A stretch of 64,000 nucleotides of DNA from Psychrobacter sp. TAE2020 (GTDB lineage: Bacteria > Pseudomonadota > Gammaproteobacteria > Pseudomonadales > Moraxellaceae), in the NCBI RefSeq assembly GCF_018919485.1, contig NZ_JAHLMU010000001.1:286655-350654 (forward strand), given 5' to 3'. The notes beneath the pieces are model-generated. The model did no database searches. It was given only the letters and a program-made list of their open reading frames with translations, and had not been told where the DNA came from. This document shows, in pieces, positions 37,446-46,726 of this stretch (positions are counted from its first letter, which is position 1; each line of letters opens with the position of its first letter). Made by a program: the position numbers and the translations under genes.

Positions 37446-39545
37446 TTAAAACTCATAGTTATACGTTAACAGCCACGTTCTTGGCGCACCAAGCCCAATT
37501 TGATTTTTGCCCGAGATGCCATTAGTAGCCCCTAGCGCATATTCTTTATCTAGAGCGTTATTTAGATTCAACTGCAGGTTATGTTTGCCCATGCTATAGG
37601 CGGTCATTAAATCTACGGTCGTATAACCCGCTAGCTCGACTGCCTCTGCATCTCCGGCATAGCGATCACTGATATAGTTCACACCACCGCCAATACGCCA
37701 TTGATCCGAAGGTTGATAAGCGGTCCATAATGAAAACGTTTGGTTCGGTACATCGTTTGGCGTCAATCCCGTTTTTTTATCTTCTGCATCAATATAGCTA
37801 TAACCTGCAGACACATCCCAGTTATCACGTAGCTTACCTCGTGCCTCAAGCTCTAGCCCTTGATGACGAAACTCATCTTTATCCGTCACTTCGCGATTGT
37901 CATTGGTTTTTGGGTCTTCTTTATCAATGCGATAGAGAGAAGCATTGAGCATAATATCGTCATTATTTAGATAAGTTTTAACCCCAATCTCTTTTAGGTC
38001 AGTCTGATAAAGCGCGCCCAATTTTGGATTGATAAACGTTCCAGAATAAGGCAACTGCCATGAACGCGCTACGGTGGCATAAGCGGAGGTGGCGTCATTA
38101 AACTTATAGACGACGCCTGTGCGGTAGCTGAATTTGTCGTCGTTAAGTTCACTATCCTTACCATTAGCGCTTTGACTCAAGCGCATATTGTCATAGCGGA
38201 CGTTACCCACCAGTGACCAGTCGCCAATATGATAGACATCTTGGGCAAAGACACCAACACTTTGAGTGCTATTTTTACGAAATGCGGGAAAACCTGGGTT
38301 AGGTGTTGCGCCAGCACTTGGGTTGGTTGCGGATGTGGGCGGTACATTTTTGTCGGTCGCAAGGGTTAAATCAATATCGATATCATTGTAATCAGCACCA
38401 AATAGCAGCTCATGATTATCAAGATTCCAAGCCAGCTCGGACTGCAACGTCTTGGTCGTGCGTGGATCATAACCAAAATTATTGACGGTGCGTTCAACCT
38501 TATCATTGACCACATCAGCAGATGATTGACGGGTGCCTTTTTGCTCTAAGTTGATATGGCTGTATGAAGCGCGGTTTGTCCATTTAACATTTTCATTTAT
38601 ATCGAACTCATGATTGACATTGGCATGCCAAGTGTCTGAATCTTGGTAATCATTGGTGCCGCCATAAAAGGTATTAGACGGTACGTCAACCGGCTTACCA
38701 TTTTTGGAAGGGACACCGCGATAAGGCACAAGGTGCTGGCGCATAAAATCAAGGGAGAAGTCGAGCGTTTGCTGGTCAGTCGGTTGCCAGCGCACTGTTG
38801 GTGCGATAAAGATATCGTTTGAATCGACATGATCGACGTATGAGTCACTACGGCGATATTCGGCATTGATACGCGCATTGACAGTATCTGATAATTTATG
38901 CGAGCTATCGATGCGCGCCACCGCTAAGCCATCGCTACCCACTTGTGCTTGCACTTTATCAAAGTCATCGCCTTCCGCTTTTTTAGTAACGAGATTAATA
39001 ATGCCGCCAGCACTGCCGCGACCATATAATGCACCTGCGGGACCTTTGACTACTTCTACGCGCTCGACATTGGCAAGGCTACGATAGGACTGCAATTTGC
39101 CATCATCCCGCATACCATCGCTATACACATCATTTAAACCATTAAATCCGCGCATGACAAACTCATCTCGGCTGCCTTCACCAAGCGTATTGTTCAAACC
39201 AGCCACGCCTTTCATAGCGTCCATCACACGCAACGCCCCCCTGTCCTCTAGCTCTGTCTTGGTGACTACTGATACTGACTGCGGCACATCCAACCACTCG
39301 GTCTGCGTCTTGGTCCCTGACATTGGGGCATAAGCGGCATAACCTTCATATTTTTTGGCTGTGACCACGATGGGTGCAAGCGTTGTTGTTGGCAGTATGA
39401 TTGATGGCTGTATAGCGGTCTCTTGAGCAACAACCTGTTGACTCACCGCCATAATTAGACCAGTTGTTAGCATGGTTAGGAATAATTGGGCACGAACCGC
39501 AGTCACGAGTCGCTTAGGTTGATGGTGAGACATAGTTAGGTCCAT
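37446..39545 (-). CDS. pvuA: TonB-dependent ferric-siderophore receptor (PvuA-like)
   Basis: 699 residues. A signal peptide (hydrophobic to AQE at about 42) is followed by a TonB-box-like LAPIVVTAKK at about 56-65. The plug domain has VPQSVSVVTKTELED and VVKGPAGALYGRGSAGGIINLVTKK. A 22-strand barrel ends with the terminal aromatic Phe in LLTYNYEF. It imports a ferric siderophore across the outer membrane. It heads the operon with the binding protein, permeases and ATPase, and Fur-box-like sequences lie in the 193-base divergent region upstream. The subtype is like FhuE/hydroxamate-citrate receptors, and vibrioferrin specificity is inferred from the neighbours. Confidence 0.88.
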   Translation of the reverse strand: MDLTMSHHQPKRLVTAVRAQLFLTMLTTGLIMAVSQQVVAQETAIQPSIILPTTTLAPIVVTAKKYEGYAAYAPMSGTKTQTEWLDVPQSVSVVTKTELEDRGALRVMDAMKGVAGLNNTLGEGSRDEFVMRGFNGLNDVYSDGMRDDGKLQSYRSLANVERVEVVKGPAGALYGRGSAGGIINLVTKKAEGDDFDKVQAQVGSDGLAVARIDSSHKLSDTVNARINAEYRRSDSYVDHVDSNDIFIAPTVRWQPTDQQTLDFSLDFMRQHLVPYRGVPSKNGKPVDVPSNTFYGGTNDYQDSDTWHANVNHEFDINENVKWTNRASYSHINLEQKGTRQSSADVVNDKVERTVNNFGYDPRTTKTLQSELAWNLDNHELLFGADYNDIDIDLTLATDKNVPPTSATNPSAGATPNPGFPAFRKNSTQSVGVFAQDVYHIGDWSLVGNVRYDNMRLSQSANGKDSELNDDKFSYRTGVVYKFNDATSAYATVARSWQLPYSGTFINPKLGALYQTDLKEIGVKTYLNNDDIMLNASLYRIDKEDPKTNDNREVTDKDEFRHQGLELEARGKLRDNWDVSAGYSYIDAEDKKTGLTPNDVPNQTFSLWTAYQPSDQWRIGGGVNYISDRYAGDAEAVELAGYTTVDLMTAYSMGKHNLQLNLNNALDKEYALGATNGISGKNQIGLGAPRTWLLTYNYEF

Positions 39546-39623
39546 AGAGTTTTTAATTAATAAGCGGGGTTGTTAGCGGTTTAGTATCAATAGTTATTAA
39601 TCGAAATTTATAATAATCTATTC

Positions 39624-39663
39624 ATACGAATGATAATAATTTTGCAAATGATAACCATTAATG
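39624..39663. promoter_or_regulatory. Fur-box-like region between divergent receptor genes
   Basis: CGAATGATAATAATTTTGC followed directly by AAATGATAACCATTAATG contains two overlapping or adjacent matches to the GATAATGATAATCATTATC consensus. It lies between the divergent pvuA-like (39545) and second receptor (39739) starts, so iron-Fur could repress both. Confidence 0.78.
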
Positions 39664-39738
39664 TTTATAATTGCAACGTTTTAGTAACATTATTCATCCT
39701 TACCTGATATAGATACCTGCTAAATAATTGGAATTATT

Positions 39739-41949
39739 ATGGTTATTATTTTTAAACGTTCTGCACTTTGCCTTGCTATGCTTTGTATTTATCAACAAAG
39801 TAGTGCTGAAGTGATGCCTGTTGGCAAAAAAATGAGCATTGAGGCGCGTTCAGATACTGCTACCACAAGCAGTGTCATTAGCTCAGACAATCCCAACGAT
39901 AAAGCAGCAATGCAAGTACCCTCTTTTATCGCAGCGCCAATCGTAGTTACTGCGGACACATTAGGCAATTCTAGTGCTAATGAGGTAAAAGCATTTGCCG
40001 GAAATCGGACGGTGATTGACAACGATTTCATTAAAAAAACCGTGAGTAACTCGATTGATGGTGCATTACAGTTTATCCCAGGTGTCAAAATTGATGACGA
40101 AACAGGTACGGGTGTGTTGCCTAATATTTCCATTCGTGGTTTACATGCCAGCCGCAGTGGACAAGCGCAATTTTTGATGGATGGCATTCCTTTAACCTTG
40201 GCACCTTACGGTCATACTGGTCAGTCTATTTTTCCAGCAACGCTTGATAATCTTGAACGCATTGATATCGTACGCGGCGGTGCTGCTACTCAATACGGTC
40301 CAAATAATGTCGGTGGGGTAATTAACCTGATCACCAAACCTATTGCCAATGACACCCAAACTGAGATTGGCACCAATTTAACTATATTTGAGAAAAATGG
40401 TAAGCCGTTGACCAGTTTATACGCGCGGCACAGTCGCTGGTTAAATGACAAGTTAGGTGTACAGCTAGAAGCCAATAGTATTAAAGGTGATAGCTTTAGA
40501 GATCACTCAGATACTGAAGTCACCAACTTGCAAGCGAAAGCCCTTTGGTATATTGATGACAATCAAGAACTAGAAGGTTTTTTGCAATACTATGATGCTG
40601 ACACAGAAATGCCAGGTGCGCTCTCGCCTTCTGCTTATGACCAAAATATCGAACAGAGCCAGCGCCCATTCGAAGCCTATCAAGGCAAATCAACGCGCTG
40701 GCACGCTAAATACAAAAACTACTTAGATATCGGCGACCAAGCGGTCTTAGACCTGACGACTTTTGGACATCATGCCACTCGTAACTTTGAATGGGGGTTT
40801 AATTCACAAGCTAACCAGCAAGGCGTACATTGGGCAGACCCTGCTATTGCAGCCGACAGCCTGCGTACCTCCCCTCGTGAGTTCAATGTCTATGGCGTAG
40901 AGCCGAAATTTTCTATTAAATTTGGTGATACTAAAAACACTAAACACCACCTAATTAGTGGCGTACGCTACGTCAATGAAGATATCGATTATAAACTGAC
41001 CCAAACCAAGCTTGCGGGTGGTACGACCACCACACCCCGTGACTGGAACCTACAAACGGATGCATGGGCCGCTTATCTTAGCGATGAAATGAGCTTTCTG
41101 GATGAGCGCCTAAAAATCACCCCCGGTATTCGTTATGAAAATGCAAAAATGTCGTTTAATGATGCTGGCAATAACACGCAAACAGACAATACCATTACGG
41201 AATGGCTACCTGGACTCACCACATCTTATGCCTTAAACAAATCGGATGATAATCTATGGCTGATTTATGCCAATGCGCAGAAATCTCTGAGAACACCGCA
41301 AATTGCTGATATTCGCGGTAACGGTGAAGAAGGTAGCGAGCTGGCATGGAACTATGAAGTAGGTACACGCTATACCACCGACAATCTGCAAGCCAACTTG
41401 GGGCTGTATCGCATAGACTTTAAAGACCAATTACAATGGAATAGCCGCGATCAAAGCTTCGATAATGTCGGCCGTACGCTACATCAAGGTTTAGAGACTG
41501 CGATTACTTATAGTCCAAAAACATTCAAAAACCTAGATGTTGGTCTTAGCTACAATTATCTAGACGCCACGCTGCAAGAAGGAAAAGACAAAGGCAATCA
41601 ATTGCCATACAGCTCGCCGCATCAGTTGGGCTGGCATGCCAGTTATAAGTATCAAGATTATAACGCCACCTTATCTGGTGTCTACTACGACAAAGCCTAT
41701 GCCGATAATGCCAATACAGTAGCGGAGAGCAAAGACGGCGGTATTGGGGAGACACCTGCCTATCAAGTTTGGAACTTGAATCTACAAAAAACTTTGCAAG
41801 ACACGAAGAGCGAAAAACTGTCTGTTCAGTTCGGTATTAATAATTTATTTGATGAACAGTATTATTTCCGAGGTATCGATACCAGTCCAGTTGGTCGCTA
41901 TCCTGCGCCCGGACGTTCATACAAGTTAGGGCTCAACTATCAGTTTTAG
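39739..41949 (+). CDS. Second TonB-dependent siderophore receptor (FecA-like; PsuA-type partner)
   Basis: 736 residues. The signal peptide is ALCLAMLCIYQQSSAE, ending near residue 21. A TonB-box-like APIVVTADT is near 71-79. The plug has NISIRGLHASRSGQAQFLMDGIP and DIVRGGAATQYGPNNVGGVINLITKP, and the barrel ends LGLNYQF with terminal Phe. It is closest in style to FecA-type receptors for citrate-based siderophores. No FecA N-terminal signalling domain is seen, so it does not act through FecR. It is single, divergent from the uptake operon, followed by a terminator, and upstream of the biosynthesis operon. Vibrio species also carry two receptors (PsuA and PvuA) for vibrioferrin. Confidence 0.88.
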   Translation: MVIIFKRSALCLAMLCIYQQSSAEVMPVGKKMSIEARSDTATTSSVISSDNPNDKAAMQVPSFIAAPIVVTADTLGNSSANEVKAFAGNRTVIDNDFIKKTVSNSIDGALQFIPGVKIDDETGTGVLPNISIRGLHASRSGQAQFLMDGIPLTLAPYGHTGQSIFPATLDNLERIDIVRGGAATQYGPNNVGGVINLITKPIANDTQTEIGTNLTIFEKNGKPLTSLYARHSRWLNDKLGVQLEANSIKGDSFRDHSDTEVTNLQAKALWYIDDNQELEGFLQYYDADTEMPGALSPSAYDQNIEQSQRPFEAYQGKSTRWHAKYKNYLDIGDQAVLDLTTFGHHATRNFEWGFNSQANQQGVHWADPAIAADSLRTSPREFNVYGVEPKFSIKFGDTKNTKHHLISGVRYVNEDIDYKLTQTKLAGGTTTTPRDWNLQTDAWAAYLSDEMSFLDERLKITPGIRYENAKMSFNDAGNNTQTDNTITEWLPGLTTSYALNKSDDNLWLIYANAQKSLRTPQIADIRGNGEEGSELAWNYEVGTRYTTDNLQANLGLYRIDFKDQLQWNSRDQSFDNVGRTLHQGLETAITYSPKTFKNLDVGLSYNYLDATLQEGKDKGNQLPYSSPHQLGWHASYKYQDYNATLSGVYYDKAYADNANTVAESKDGGIGETPAYQVWNLNLQKTLQDTKSEKLSVQFGINNLFDEQYYFRGIDTSPVGRYPAPGRSYKLGLNYQF

Positions 41950-41986
41950 GGCTTAATAAACTCTAATCCTTAAATGCCTCAAAATG

Positions 41987-42022
41987 ATAAAAGCAAATCT
42001 ATTTCAGATTTGCTTTTATTTT
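41987..42022 (+). terminator. Rho-independent terminator after the second receptor gene
   Basis: ATAAAAGCAAATCT pairs perfectly with AGATTTGCTTTTAT around ATTTC, then TTTT. It separates the receptor from the biosynthesis operon. Confidence 0.92.
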
Positions 42023-42330
42023 AAAAGAACAGTGATACCTACTTAGCGCTTTTATTAGTTTTGTCTTCTTGCCAACTAACTATAAACCATATTACGAAAC
42101 ATATTGCAAAACACATTATGAAATAAAGTCACTCTCTATGTTAGTAATAGAAAGCGGCTGAGCTGCCCGTCATCAAATCCCTTTTCAAAAAACTTGCTAG
42201 ATTTTCGTCACTAATTGCGTAATATTTTCATATTTTACTTGTAAATGATTCTCATTATCAATATGATTACGATCAAGAAAATATTGTCATGCTTATTTTT
42301 ATTGGTAGTTCATTATAAGAGGAAAGCTTT
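42023..42330. other. Promoter region of siderophore biosynthesis operon
   Basis: About 308 bases. Contains the Fur box at 42243-42261 and an AT-rich promoter region with AGAGGAAAG as the ribosome site of the first gene. No gene seen. Confidence 0.6.
42243..42261 (+). promoter_or_regulatory. Fur box of siderophore biosynthesis operon
   Basis: AAATGATTCTCATTATCAA closely matches the Fur consensus (GATAATGATAATCATTATC), with the AATGA-TTCTCATT core. It lies 70-90 bases upstream of the pvsA-like start, where it can repress the operon in iron-replete cells. Confidence 0.82.
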
Positions 42331-43566
42331 ATGTCCTATGCGGCCGTTCTCATCACTCATGTGGTCAACGATGCAGTTATTGAAGGTTTTATCCCCGCCT
42401 TATTAAACTTAAGACACAATCCTGATAGCCCATTGATTATCATAACTGATCACAAAGAGGTGCATATGGATGCGTTAATAGCGACGCCTTTAGGGGCGCA
42501 AATCAGTATCCTTGAATGCGATGTGTTTAACCCTCTAGCGATCATTGACACCTTAAATAGTCATCATATCCTGCCCAATCTGGTTTTTAGCAATAGCGAC
42601 CATCTACAAGCCGCAACCGCTGTCGTCGCTGACTTCTTCTATTTGCCTAGTAAAGACTGGCGTCACTGCTTGGTCTTTAAAGACAAATACTTAATGAGAA
42701 AACAACTGCATTCTACTCACTTATATCAAGCCGACTATCAGCTGCTAAGCACCAAAAATTTATATCTTGATAATCTTGCCGTCAGCTTTCCTATTGTCGC
42801 CAAACCCAAGCAAGGTGTCGCTAGCATGGACGTTCAGCTTTGTATGGATAAAAATGAGCTACTCAGCTATTGCCAAGATTTTTGGCAGTCAAAGACCCTG
42901 CCTATTTTGGTTGAGTCCTATATTGCTGGGAGCTTAATTACGTTAGAGACACTTGGAGATGGCGAGCGCTTGGTGGCTGTGGGCGGCTTTGAGGTGACAT
43001 TGACCGAACCGCCACATTTTGTAGAGCTTGATGCGGTTTGGAATACGCCATTATGTTTACAGTACCGTGAGCGCTGTTTATCGATTCTGCAAGATATCGG
43101 TGTTGGGCTTGGCGTCTGTCACAGTGAGTTTATTATTACCCCTAAAGGCGAGGTGCATTTGGTTGAAATCAATTATCGTAGCATCGGCGATGGTAGAGAG
43201 TTTTTATTACATGGTATGGCGCACTACCCTTGGTTTGATACCATCGTTAGATTGCATCAAGGGGTCAGCATTGCTGAGTTAGAGGCAGTGTTCGGGCAGC
43301 TCGCCATCAGTACGCATGCACGCATTCATTACATTACTGCCCCTCAATCAGGCACTATTTGCGCGGCACCCAGCCCATTTAATAAACAAGAGCAACAAAC
43401 AGTCATCATCCATCAACCTTTAAAAAAGCAGCATCAAACCATTCAAATCACCCACTCTAATAAAGACTATTTGAGCCGATTACTGGCTTATTCTGATTGC
43501 GCCAACACTATGAATAACGTGCTAAATGATGCTATAGCAAATTTGCAGTGGCAGTTTGAATCGTAA
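42331..43566 (+). CDS. pvsA: ATP-grasp ligase of siderophore synthesis (PvsA-like)
   Basis: 411 residues. ATP-grasp features are a lid/ATP-binding Lys in FKDKYLMRKQL at about 115 and FPIVAKPKQGVASMDV near 152-167, ILVESYIAG near 190, and the Mg-binding end HLVEINYRSIGDGREF near 273. Such enzymes form amide bonds through acyl-phosphates. As first gene of an operon continued by two NIS synthetases, an MFS exporter and a PLP decarboxylase, the gene order equals pvsABCDE of Vibrio vibrioferrin synthesis. In that pathway PvsA-type ligases act in assembling the alanine/2-oxoglutarate part; I take this as inference. The ribosome site AGAGGAAAG precedes the ATG. Confidence 0.82.
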   Translation: MSYAAVLITHVVNDAVIEGFIPALLNLRHNPDSPLIIITDHKEVHMDALIATPLGAQISILECDVFNPLAIIDTLNSHHILPNLVFSNSDHLQAATAVVADFFYLPSKDWRHCLVFKDKYLMRKQLHSTHLYQADYQLLSTKNLYLDNLAVSFPIVAKPKQGVASMDVQLCMDKNELLSYCQDFWQSKTLPILVESYIAGSLITLETLGDGERLVAVGGFEVTLTEPPHFVELDAVWNTPLCLQYRERCLSILQDIGVGLGVCHSEFIITPKGEVHLVEINYRSIGDGREFLLHGMAHYPWFDTIVRLHQGVSIAELEAVFGQLAISTHARIHYITAPQSGTICAAPSPFNKQEQQTVIIHQPLKKQHQTIQITHSNKDYLSRLLAYSDCANTMNNVLNDAIANLQWQFES

Positions 43567-43634
43567 GTCGTTGTTACTCACTTTTTACCTATTCAACTTT
43601 TAGCTTCTAACTTGTTATATTTCGAGAGTTTATA

Positions 43635-45440
43635 ATGGATAAGCAGTATATTACCGAACGCTTTATTAACACCTGCATCCGTGAAGATGTCTATGGACTG
43701 CTATCAGATAATGCAGTTATCCAAACAGAATTTGATATTCCTAATCTGCCAGAGACGTTAAAACAGCAAACGTTGTGGTTAGAGATAACCTCACCCAAAC
43801 AAACCAATTGGTTGCCGATTATAGCCAGTGACTATATGCAATATTGGCAACTTGCCAGCCCAGTGTGGCTTCAAAAAAACTCAGACGGTTACATTATCAA
43901 GCATGACTATGAGGATTTTGTCGCAATTCTCAAACAATTGTCAGGTGCCTCTGAGACCGCACTTGACAGCTATCTGCTTGAGCTTGATTGTGCCACCGAA
44001 CACCGAGCGTTAGCACGCCAAGGGTTTGAGTCTCAGCATAGCCAGCTTGTGCGCAATATTAATGAATACCCAAGTTGGTCTGAGCGCTTGCTATACGCCG
44101 ATCAAGTCGCCTCGTATTTAGATCACCCTTACTATCCGACTGCCCGCGCCAAGCTTGGTCTGGACGCAGCGGACATCGCAGCTTACAGTCCAGAATTTGC
44201 GCCAACCTTTAGTCTATATTGGGTTGCTATATCTAAAGCGCTAAGTACCGTCAGCGCCAAGCTGCCTAATATTTGGCCAAGTTTTGCAGATGTCGGTCTC
44301 AATCCTGACCTCCAACAGACGCACCATCTATTTCCCATACATCCGTTAACGCTGCCGCTGCTGCAACAACATGCTCTCAAGGATGATACTGGGCAACTTA
44401 TATTGGCACCCAAGTCTGCGCTAAGCGTACAACCGACCTTATCTGTGCGTACGGTAGTGTGCTGTGCTGACTCAAATATTCATATTAAAGTACCGCTCAT
44501 CGTCCGCACCTTAGGCAATAAAAACGTACGCTTAATTAAGTCCTCAACCATTTATGATGGTTACTGGTTTCAACGCACCTTACAGCTGATTGCAGAAAAG
44601 GATGTCGCGCTGCAAGGGTATTACGCGCATTGCGATGAAAGCCTAGGTGGTCATATGGGCGATGATAAAACCCTCGCCTTTATCGTGAGGCGCTATGATG
44701 ATATCAATTTAACGGATAAAACCCCTGTACCTGTGGCAGCATTTGGCAGTGTCATGCCTGATGATCGTCCTTTTATTAGTCACTTAATCGATATCTTTTA
44801 TGATGGTGATAGTCGGCGTTGGTTAAAAGAGTACATTGCCCTGTTATGCCATGTCCATTTGATCCTATGGATCAAATATGGCATTGCGTTAGAAGCCAAT
44901 CAGCAAAATGCCGTGATTGTATTTGATCAACATAGCTGCACGATGACCTTGCTTATGAAAGACAATGATTCTGCGCGCCTTTATCCGCCACGATTTAACG
45001 CTGCCATGACACAAATTGGTTTAAGCAATGTGATAGATATCAACGCTATTAATAACATCAAAGATATTAAAGACCAACGTATCGTTGTTGAGGATGAGTT
45101 GGCGTTGGCGCAGATGTTTTTGACCATTACGCTCCAGCTAGACATTGTTGCGATTATTGAGATGATGAGCAACCATGACATCATCAACCGTAATGACGCA
45201 TATCAAATCTTAACAGACGGTATTGATGCGACATTACATAGTCTTTCTGTACGAGGTTATGATACCCACCTTGCACAGAAAGTCTTATTAGAAAACCAGC
45301 ATTGGTATATTAAATACTTGTTGTGTGCTGGCAGTCTGTTATCAAAAGAGGAGTCTGGCGCGACAGATATTAATAAGTTTTATGGCAAATCAGCGCCCAA
45401 TACCTTAAAACTTATGCAGCAACTCAATCAGGATTCATAA
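43635..45440 (+). CDS. pvsB: NRPS-independent siderophore synthetase, IucA/IucC family (PvsB-like)
   Basis: 601 residues. IucA/IucC-type motifs are DHPYYPTARAKLGL near 152-165 (the HP-x-x-x-K/R ATP motif) then YSPEFAPTF, FPIHPLTLPLL near 237, LSVRTVVCCADSNIHIKVPL near 270 and the FhuF-like C-terminal EANQQNAVIVFDQ. The enzyme activates a carboxylate (citrate type) as an adenylate and joins it to an amine or alcohol. It lies 68 bases after pvsA-like, and its TAA overlaps the ATG of the exporter (TAATG), so these are coupled. Confidence 0.85.
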   Translation: MDKQYITERFINTCIREDVYGLLSDNAVIQTEFDIPNLPETLKQQTLWLEITSPKQTNWLPIIASDYMQYWQLASPVWLQKNSDGYIIKHDYEDFVAILKQLSGASETALDSYLLELDCATEHRALARQGFESQHSQLVRNINEYPSWSERLLYADQVASYLDHPYYPTARAKLGLDAADIAAYSPEFAPTFSLYWVAISKALSTVSAKLPNIWPSFADVGLNPDLQQTHHLFPIHPLTLPLLQQHALKDDTGQLILAPKSALSVQPTLSVRTVVCCADSNIHIKVPLIVRTLGNKNVRLIKSSTIYDGYWFQRTLQLIAEKDVALQGYYAHCDESLGGHMGDDKTLAFIVRRYDDINLTDKTPVPVAAFGSVMPDDRPFISHLIDIFYDGDSRRWLKEYIALLCHVHLILWIKYGIALEANQQNAVIVFDQHSCTMTLLMKDNDSARLYPPRFNAAMTQIGLSNVIDINAINNIKDIKDQRIVVEDELALAQMFLTITLQLDIVAIIEMMSNHDIINRNDAYQILTDGIDATLHSLSVRGYDTHLAQKVLLENQHWYIKYLLCAGSLLSKEESGATDINKFYGKSAPNTLKLMQQLNQDS

Positions 45441-46711
45441 TGAGCTATCGAATTATGGTGGCAATCGTCCTATGTTGTCACTACATGTCCGCGTTTTCTG
45501 CCTTAGGGATGCCTTTGTTTTTGCCAATCATGCTCCAAGAGCTGGATGCACCATTGCAATCAGGCTGGGTTGGTTTGCTGTTTATACTACCGGCCCTAAT
45601 GACTGCCGTCGCTGCTAGGTATTGGGGACATTTCGCCGATACGTATGGTCGTAAGACATCCCTGTTACGGGCGGAGCTAGGGTTGGCAGTAGGGTTCTTA
45701 ATATGCGGATTTTCTCAGTCTTTATGGCAGCTCATCATAGGGCTAAGTATTCAAGGGCTATTTGGTGGGACGATGGCAGCCTCAAACGCGTATTTAGCAA
45801 CTAGTATTACTGATAAGAACGCCTTAAAACAGGTTTTGAATTTCACTCAATTCTCAGCACGGCTTGCCCTCATTACCGCCCCGATTGGGCTGGGATTTTT
45901 GGTATACCATTACGAGGTGTTAAGTTTATATCGGGTGTTAGCCATACTGCCTTTATTGGCATTATTACTCAGCTGTTGGCTCAAAAAAGACGTCGTCTCA
46001 GCAGACACTATCGTCACAGAATCAAATACTATTGCGTTGCCAAAAGCATCTACAGAAACTAAAAGCAGTGACAAAGCCAAAAGCGATAAGAAAGAGGCGC
46101 ACCAATCAGCGCAAGGCCTAACGGGCGCTACTTTTTTTGCCAATCCTTATCTATTTATATCGGTGCTACAGTTTTTCTTAGCATTCTGTATGGTAGCGAC
46201 TTTCCCATACTTTTTGCCATTTGCCAAAACTTTTGGGCTTAGCACCTCTCAAATAGGACAGTTATATGCTATGCCTCATGTGATGTATCTGATCTGCCAG
46301 CTGCTATATGGACGCATCAGCCATCGCCTGCCAGCAGCATCACTCAACCTTGGTTTTGCGGTATTGGCGGGTGCAGTCTTGCTGCATTTGACGGATTATC
46401 TTCCCTTGATTTGGTTAGCCAGGATGCTATTTGGCGTAGGCATGTTTATGTGCTACCAAAGCCTGCATACAAAAATGGCGGATACCAATCAGTCTAAGCA
46501 TAGCGGCAAAATATTCTCCAGATACGATGCGCTATCAAAATGGGGCGGCGTACTAGCAGGATTGGTGGTCACCTTATTCGTACCGATATTTGGTCTGCTC
46601 TCTCCATTTATTCTCTCAGCAGTGATGGCAGTTATCGCGATAATAACCATCAAAATGTATCAACGCCACGCGACAGACGCTAAAAACCACACTTACTCTA
46701 AAAACATCTAA
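45440..46711 (+). CDS. pvsC: MFS siderophore exporter (PvsC-like)
   Basis: 423 residues with 12 predicted membrane segments and the MFS loop 2-3 motif GHFADTYGRKTSLL at about 66-79. A charged central loop (about 190-230, rich in Lys/Ser/Asp) separates the two halves. By position inside the siderophore operon it is expected to export the finished siderophore. The start overlaps the pvsB-like stop, and the next gene follows after 15 bases. Confidence 0.85.
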   Translation: MSYRIMVAIVLCCHYMSAFSALGMPLFLPIMLQELDAPLQSGWVGLLFILPALMTAVAARYWGHFADTYGRKTSLLRAELGLAVGFLICGFSQSLWQLIIGLSIQGLFGGTMAASNAYLATSITDKNALKQVLNFTQFSARLALITAPIGLGFLVYHYEVLSLYRVLAILPLLALLLSCWLKKDVVSADTIVTESNTIALPKASTETKSSDKAKSDKKEAHQSAQGLTGATFFANPYLFISVLQFFLAFCMVATFPYFLPFAKTFGLSTSQIGQLYAMPHVMYLICQLLYGRISHRLPAASLNLGFAVLAGAVLLHLTDYLPLIWLARMLFGVGMFMCYQSLHTKMADTNQSKHSGKIFSRYDALSKWGGVLAGLVVTLFVPIFGLLSPFILSAVMAVIAIITIKMYQRHATDAKNHTYSKNI

Positions 46712-46726
46712 AAAAAGACATCACTT

